Shown piece after piece: positions 60,401-64,000 of a DNA stretch of 64,000 nt. The position numbers and the translations under genes were made by a program. The stretch covers positions 36,376,059 to 36,440,058 of the forward strand of contig NC_064755.1 in NCBI RefSeq assembly GCF_011397635.1, read 5' to 3'. The notes under the pieces are model-generated. The model was not told the DNA's origin. It was given only the letters and a program-made list of their open reading frames with translations, and ran no database searches. Every line of letters begins with the position of its first letter. Position 1 is the first letter of the stretch. Origin of the DNA: Epinephelus fuscoguttatus. Its lineage: Eukaryota > Chordata > Actinopteri > Perciformes > Serranidae.

Positions 60401-62151
60401 ACTTGACCGCTGCCTTTGACACTGTAGACCACAACATTTTTTTAAAACGTCTGCAGCAGCTAGTGGGCATTGGTGGTAGTGCCCTGGACTGGTTTAGGTC
60501 CTACTTAGCCGACAGGACTATGTGTGTTGGTCTTGGTGCCTGTGAATCCTCCTCCGCTCTGCTTTTATATGGGGTCCCACAGGGTTCAATTTTAGGACCC
60601 TTGCTTTTCTCCATGTATATGCTTCCCCTAGGGTCTATCCTCAGAAAGCATGGTGTCGCTTTTCATTGCTATGCTGATGACAGCCAGATATATGTCCCCC
60701 TGAGTAAAAGCGATGCCTTCTCCCTCAAACCCCTGCTGTCATGTCTTGAAGACATCAAAGCCTGGATGGCCGTAAACTTTTTAAATTTTAATGGAAAAAA
60801 ACACAGAGGTGATGGTGTTTGGTCCCAGTGGCTCCTGTGTTTCCTCCCCTGTTGATCTGGGTCCTTTGGCAGTTTATGCGAAGTCTACTGTTACTAACTT
60901 GGGTTTTAAGATGGACAGTGAATTTAAATTGGACCGCCAAATTAGTGCAGTAGTAAAGTCGAGTTTCTTTCACCTCAGGCAGCTTGCGAAAGTGAAGTCT
61001 TTTCTTGCACATCAGCACTTTGAAACAGTAATCCATGCCTTCATCACGTCTCAGATGGATTACTGCAATGCACTTTATTTTGGAGTTAGCCAGTCCTCCC
61101 TTGCACGTCTCCAGTTAATTCAGAATGCTGCCGCTCGTCTGCTAACTGGAGTACGAATGAGAGAGCACATTACACCTATCCTGGCCTCCCTCCACTGGCT
61201 GCCTGTGCACTTTAGAGTTCATTTTAAGATCCTTTTGTTTGTTTTTAAATCTTTAAATGGCCTCGTCCTGCCCTACTTCTCTGAGCTTCTTCACCCCTAC
61301 GCCCCTGCCCAGTGCCTCAGGTCAGCTGATCAGTTGCTCCTTGAGATACTGAGGTCCAAGCGAACACTTAGAGGAGACCATGCATTCTCCATTGCTGCTC
61401 CAAAAATGTGGAACAATCTACCTCTGCACATCAGACAGGCATCCTCACTGTCTGTTTTTAAAACCAACCTTAAAACCCACTTTTACTCACTGGCTTTTAA
61501 CCCAGCATGAGACCTCGTTCTGTTTTTATTTGTTTGTTGCTGTTTTTATTGGGTTTTTTTGTTGTTGTTTTTTTAACTGCTTTTTATTATCTCACTGTTT
61601 TGTTGTTCTTATGACCTCCTATGTACAGCACTTTGTTTCAGCTGTGGTTGTTTTAAAGCGCTTTATAAATAAAGTTGAGTTGAGTGGATAGTTGATCAAA
61701 AGAGACAAAGCAGCCATCTTTGAACATGTCTTTGAACCACCTAATGCCTCTCCTGTGCCAAAGCAAAAACGTTAAATCAGACTGAGATGGGGTAAAGAGA
61801 TGATGAGAGGAGACCGGGCTCCAAACATAATGTCTAACTGTGTGTCACAATCTAAATGCCTTATATCCTTCAAACATATAAAAGCTATGGAGGAAACAGC
61901 TGGCCTCCTGGCTGTTGGAGGTAGCTTCATACTTACCGTACAGACATGAGAGTCATATCCATCTTTTCATGTAACTCTCGGGAAGCCAATAAACCTATTT
62001 CCCAAAATGTCCAACTATTGCTTTAAGGAAAAAGCCTTTGAGATTGAACTTGCTCCACTTAACTTTTGGCATTTTATTCCTGCAGAACGAATGTGCCAAG
62101 AAAATTGGTGTCTGCCCGCTGCTGCCATGTGACAATCTCATCTCCAATTAG
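45479..62151 (+). CDS. Malate/L-lactate dehydrogenase-2 family oxidoreductase (Ldh_2, YjmC-like)
   Basis: Predicted cytosolic NAD(P)-dependent dehydrogenase of 2-hydroxyacids. Family members act on malate, lactate, sulfolactate or ureidoglycolate; the substrate here is unknown. Eleven coding exons: 45479-45486, 52117-52265, 52536-52724, 53177-53238, 54066-54119, 54214-54312, 55976-56111, 56710-56828, 58110-58205, 58960-59070 and 62086-62151. All have GT-AG borders with matching phases. Together they give 1089 nt, 362 aa, with no internal stop, close to the family's usual 330-360 aa. The first exon carries only MS and part of R3. Family motifs are visible: GDHRGHYSHGLNR (residues 39-51, with the conserved SHG histidine H47), GSNHYGIAGYY from residue 116, TNTSPLVVPTRGKE, LGTNPI, DMATSAVALGK and GGYKGYGLGMM. 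No membrane segment or targeting signal is obvious. The C-terminus ends CPLLPCDNLISN. AATAAA candidates occur near 62,326 and 62,813. Database names such as 'uncharacterized oxidoreductase YjmC' are used for fish members, to my memory. Confidence 0.92.
45487..47566. other. Ldh_2 intron 1, left part
   Basis: No additional exon or repeat boundary is recognised. The short open frames have no domains. Confidence 0.4.
47567..48330 (+). repeat. Teleost interspersed repeat interrupted by a MITE
   Basis: 'aaggaatagttcgacattatgg' to 'acaaaaaccgaagtgtaaaaatg' is a widespread fish repeat with 'gagttagatgagaagattgat' and 'ttagcttagcataaagactgg'. It is split by a hAT-type insertion at 47,702-48,141. Diverged copies lie at about 61,850-62,035 (minus) and 59,075-59,205. 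Confidence 0.65.
47702..48141. mobile_element. 440-bp hAT-type MITE nested in another repeat
   Basis: It starts CAGGGATGTCCAAA and ends TTTTGACATGCCTG, flanked by an exact 8-bp duplication GCTTAGCA (47,694-47,701 and 48,142-48,149). Removing it restores the 'ttagcttagcataaagactgg' of the host repeat. Confidence 0.9.
48389..48604. mobile_element. Short hAT-like MITE, TAGGGCTGGG-related
   Basis: It starts TAGGGCGGGGCAATCTG and ends CATATTGCCCAACCCTA, which are diverged inverted ends like those at 13,370 and 22,567. No clear target duplication is visible. Confidence 0.65.
48657..48730 (-). repeat. Retroposon tail, minus-strand copy
   Basis: 'aatttgatttatgtagccca' to 'ggggctttacaatccgtacagc' is the reverse complement of the tail family at 42,960-43,020. 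Confidence 0.6.
48731..52116. other. Ldh_2 intron 1, right part
   Basis: No gene is recognised up to the exon 2 acceptor at 52,115-52,116. AT-rich, with short frames lacking domain features. Confidence 0.4.
53295..53990. repeat. MITE with AAAGGTCCAGTGTGTAGG end and an internal duplication
   Basis: It starts AAAGGTCCAGTGTGTAGGAT and ends near 'aaatcctacacactgcttcttt'. The interior holds two copies of a block with 'ctgtttgttttggagagga...gagacctttgtgg' about 220 bp apart (near 53,618 and 53,830). It is related to 37,150-37,437. It lies in Ldh_2 intron 4. Confidence 0.65.
54313..55975. other. Ldh_2 intron 6
   Basis: It contains the dispersed repeat listed at 54,560-55,015 and, just after it, a fish repeat fragment near 55,080-55,250 with 'ggtcagaggtcaacttcactg'. 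No exon is recognised. Confidence 0.45.
54560..55015 (+). repeat. Dispersed repeat, copy 2 of a pair (longer)
   Basis: Positions 54,840-55,015 match 5,478-5,655. The sequence before it ('ggacgtcactcattgctttg...ccattttggagcc') probably belongs to the same element. It contains a T/G-rich run at 54,811-54,844. Confidence 0.55.
56829..58109. other. Ldh_2 intron 8
   Basis: No repeat boundary or gene is recognised. AT-rich. Confidence 0.4.
58385..58740 (+). repeat. Abundant teleost interspersed repeat
   Basis: 'tacaccctggacaggtcaccag', 'agacagacaaccattcacac' and 'catgtctttggactgtggga' are hallmarks of a very common fish repeat, which I believe is the tail of a non-LTR element. It lies in Ldh_2 intron 9. 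The family name is not assigned. Confidence 0.7.
59407..60100 (-). mobile_element. 3' end of an L1-like LINE, minus strand
   Basis: Minus-strand translation gives a zinc-knuckle-like CDKCKNNDATLIHMYWLCP (about 60,060-60,005), then, after frame changes, AILLKWKEAALPTPGQWLQ and VMSHLKFEMLRFSASG, the order seen at the C-terminus of L1-type ORF2 proteins. The T-run at 59,407-59,418 fits its poly(A) tail. Everything upstream of the C-terminus is missing. Confidence 0.75.
60103..61690 (+). mobile_element. L2-clade LINE, 5'-truncated reverse transcriptase
   Basis: A frame at 60,103-60,800 encodes the RT core: NFRPISKLPFVSKILEK, FQSGFKTLHSTETALLK, LLDLTAAFDTVDH, GVPQGSILGPLLF and the catalytic YADD in HCYADDSQIY (about 60,670). 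A one-base slip in the A-run near 60,793-60,799 moves reading to a second frame (60,791-61,510). That frame covers the thumb and C-terminus, including SQMDYCNALYFGV, LQLIQNAAARLLTG and SLHWLPVHFRV. The 3' tail 'gcgctttataaataaagttgagttgag' is typical of L2. It lies in Ldh_2 intron 10 in the same orientation as the gene. It is nearly intact over this part, so a fairly young copy. Confidence 0.92.
61700..62040 (-). repeat. Teleost interspersed repeat, minus copy
   Basis: 'accgtacagacatgagagtc' and 'ccaaaatgtccaactattgc' are reverse complements of the repeat family at 47,567-48,330. It ends just before the acceptor of the last Ldh_2 exon. Confidence 0.55.
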
Positions 62152-63679
62152 TCGGTCTGGTCAAGATTGTCAGCGTTGGAAATTTGTCTCATCTTGAAGA
62201 CCACATGGAACTACTAAGGAATGCAGCTTTTTTTACGCACACTATACATGTCGACAGTGATATTGTATTCATTTTAATAGCACCTATCAGGTATTTTAGT
62301 ATTCTTAACCTTCAGAAAAGTTTTAATAAAAACATTTATGGAGGCAGGACATTTGTGACATTACAAGGAACATATCAAATGTGTTCCTTTCTTAAGGGAC
62401 TCTAAAACTGTTCGTGCCTTGAGACACTTGAGAATGTTAATTTTAACGTTTTCAAGATGCAACTTTGACAGTGAAACACGCACATTCTTTGTCTTAAACT
62501 GTTGTACGTCGTAGCTTCATGGCTGATGGCTGGATGTGAATGTGCTATAGTTTGAGTAGTGCTGTTGAAAGATGAGCTAAAGCCACCGTGGTTTTGTCAT
62601 TCCCTGTCAGTGAGCTGCAGTACCATTTTTTAACTGTACGATAATCGAGCCACAATATGACAAATTAAAACTATTTTTTTAAATGCTGCGAAGCATTTGA
62701 AAATAGCCATGACGGTGTTTTGCTAATTTTATAAAGTTGAAGTTCAAACCCTCTTTTTACACGAAGGTCATCATAAAAATCACCATGTGCCTTATTCAAT
62801 TAAAGCCATTTAAATAAACCAAAATTTGTCTGATTTTTTTTTTTTTTTTTAATTTAACCAAATGCCTCATGTTGTCTGAATTAGCCAAGTCAATATTTTA
62901 TGGACATTCATTCACACGCACTGATGTATTGCCCTTTGTAATGGTCATGCATCATGTTTCTACATTCAACCACCAGATGGCGATGTGAGCTTCAATATTT
63001 GTGATGAAACTCATGATCCAATACGCAGCTCAGGAACTTTCCTACTCAAAATAGAGTATAAATGGGAATCACAGACAATGAAACAACAGCATCTATATAT
63101 TCCAATCAGGAGAGACTTGTTTTTATTGTAAAAAGAATATTTAACGTGCACATAAGATGAAAAATGTGGAAAGTCTTTGGTGGTTAGAGCCTGTAGAGAT
63201 GGTGTGATTTAGGGAGGGTGATGAATCCATAGTCGAATACGGAACCTCCTCAGGGTCTAGACACTGGTGGTGGTAGAGATGGTGAAGATGAGACTGGAGG
63301 AAGATGGAGAAGTGCTGATGATCTGGATGAGTAGAGGAATGACCTGTGTTGAGCTTGTCCTGGACTCTGGATACGATGGCTGGAGGTGAACGGGGTGCAG
63401 AAGGGCGCAAAGATTCTGCCTAAAATGACAGAGGAGAGAGCAGAAATTAAAATTTAAAATTTTGCAGTAGCATCCTGATTGGCTGATAGAGATTGTGATG
63501 AAATTTGATTGGATAACTAGAAGCGTGAACACCTGCTGATTAGAGGAAGCAATGGAAGTGGGATGGAGAGAATTATGAATGGATGAGCACAAAGAAAGTC
63601 TTCCTGATTGGACTTATGCTGAGTTTCATAACTATACATCAAATAAAGTAAGTAGTGAAACATTCAACCCCATGAATAG
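62152..63679. other. Ldh_2 3' untranslated region and downstream flank
   Basis: It contains AATAAA candidates near 62,326 and 62,813 and a T-run at 62,838-62,850. No second gene is recognised. Frames on the minus strand at 63,141-63,592 have low-complexity Ser/His composition and no domain. Confidence 0.4.
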
Positions 63680-63960
63680 TTGACAGTTTCAAATACCTTG
63701 GTGTGACACTGGACAATAGATTAGTTTCAACCAGCACACTGATGACATCGTAAAAAGGAGCCACCAGAGATCATCCATCCACACATTTAAGGACCCTACC
63801 ATCTCCTCTAATAGGGCCAAACTCACACACATCACCAATACCGCTGCCAGGATAACAGAGTAAAAGATCAGGGTCATTGCACACATTGCTACCTCAACAG
63901 AACAAGACATCACTCACCTACTCAATCACCCACAGCCATAGCTGTCTAAAATAATAGGCC
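63680..63960 (+). mobile_element. LINE ORF2 fragment
   Basis: From about 63,678 the + strand reads VDSFKYLGVTLDNRL, the FKYLG-V-LDN block that follows the reverse-transcriptase core in many fish LINEs, then degenerates into stops. Only a short decayed piece is present at the window edge. Confidence 0.6.
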
Positions 63961-64000
63961 TCGCTGAACAGGCCTGAGTGTGCACTCCTGTCTGTGTCGT

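Noticed and set aside
60103-61510. Possible host gene with RT-like protein
   Set aside because: Standard L2 retrotransposon with a frame slip and a LINE-type tail; not a domesticated gene on this evidence.

Overview
This is vertebrate DNA, almost certainly from a percomorph-type teleost fish. The evidence is split genes with GT-AG introns, an initiator tRNA of vertebrate type, a fish-type ifitm5, and a dense load of teleost-style transposons (Tc1, hAT-like MITEs, L2 and L1 LINEs, TTAA-flanked repeats). Only four loci can be read as protein-coding genes and one as a tRNA gene. Most other open frames lie in repeats or are antisense shadows. I assembled exons by eye from splice sites, phase and paralogue comparison, with no transcript evidence.

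Region 1 (1-27,400): a tandem array of three collectin genes on the + strand. Each has four coding exons: signal peptide with or without collagen, collagen, coiled-coil neck, and C-type lectin domain (CTLD). All internal introns are phase 1. Copy C (19,361-26,511) is intact, 224 aa. Copy A (239-6,920) is open but lacks 21 residues of the lectin domain including its first cysteine. Copy B (9,473-16,885) carries a +1 frameshift in the lectin exon. The intact domain has a QPD sugar-selectivity motif but WRV where calcium-binding collectins have WND. The introns are filled with a Tc1 element and a series of short non-autonomous elements, several with readable 8-bp target-site duplications.

Region 2 (27,400-33,400): mostly non-coding. 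It holds a fold-back repeat (30,063-31,094), a duplicated short repeat, a CpG-rich patch with a minus-strand donor-like site, and an initiator tRNA-Met gene (31,595-31,666).

Region 3 (33,390-36,115): a two-exon ifitm5-like gene of 142 aa. A (TG)27 tract lies immediately before the exon 2 acceptor.

Region 4 (36,116-45,478): intergenic, with a MITE, six degenerate units of a ~172-bp tandem repeat (41,150-42,205) and retroposon tails.

Region 5 (45,479-62,151): an 11-coding-exon gene of the malate/L-lactate dehydrogenase-2 (Ldh_2) family, 362 aa, with a 6.6-kb first intron. Its last intron contains an L1-like 3' end on the minus strand abutting an L2 reverse-transcriptase fragment on the plus strand. 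The rest of the window, to 64,000, is repeat-bearing flank.

The genes do not form one pathway: the collectins suggest innate immunity, ifitm5 bone or membrane biology, and Ldh_2 2-hydroxyacid metabolism. I found no CRISPR, operon, viral or prokaryotic system. The most distinctive content is the divergent, decaying collectin array and the Ldh_2 gene.
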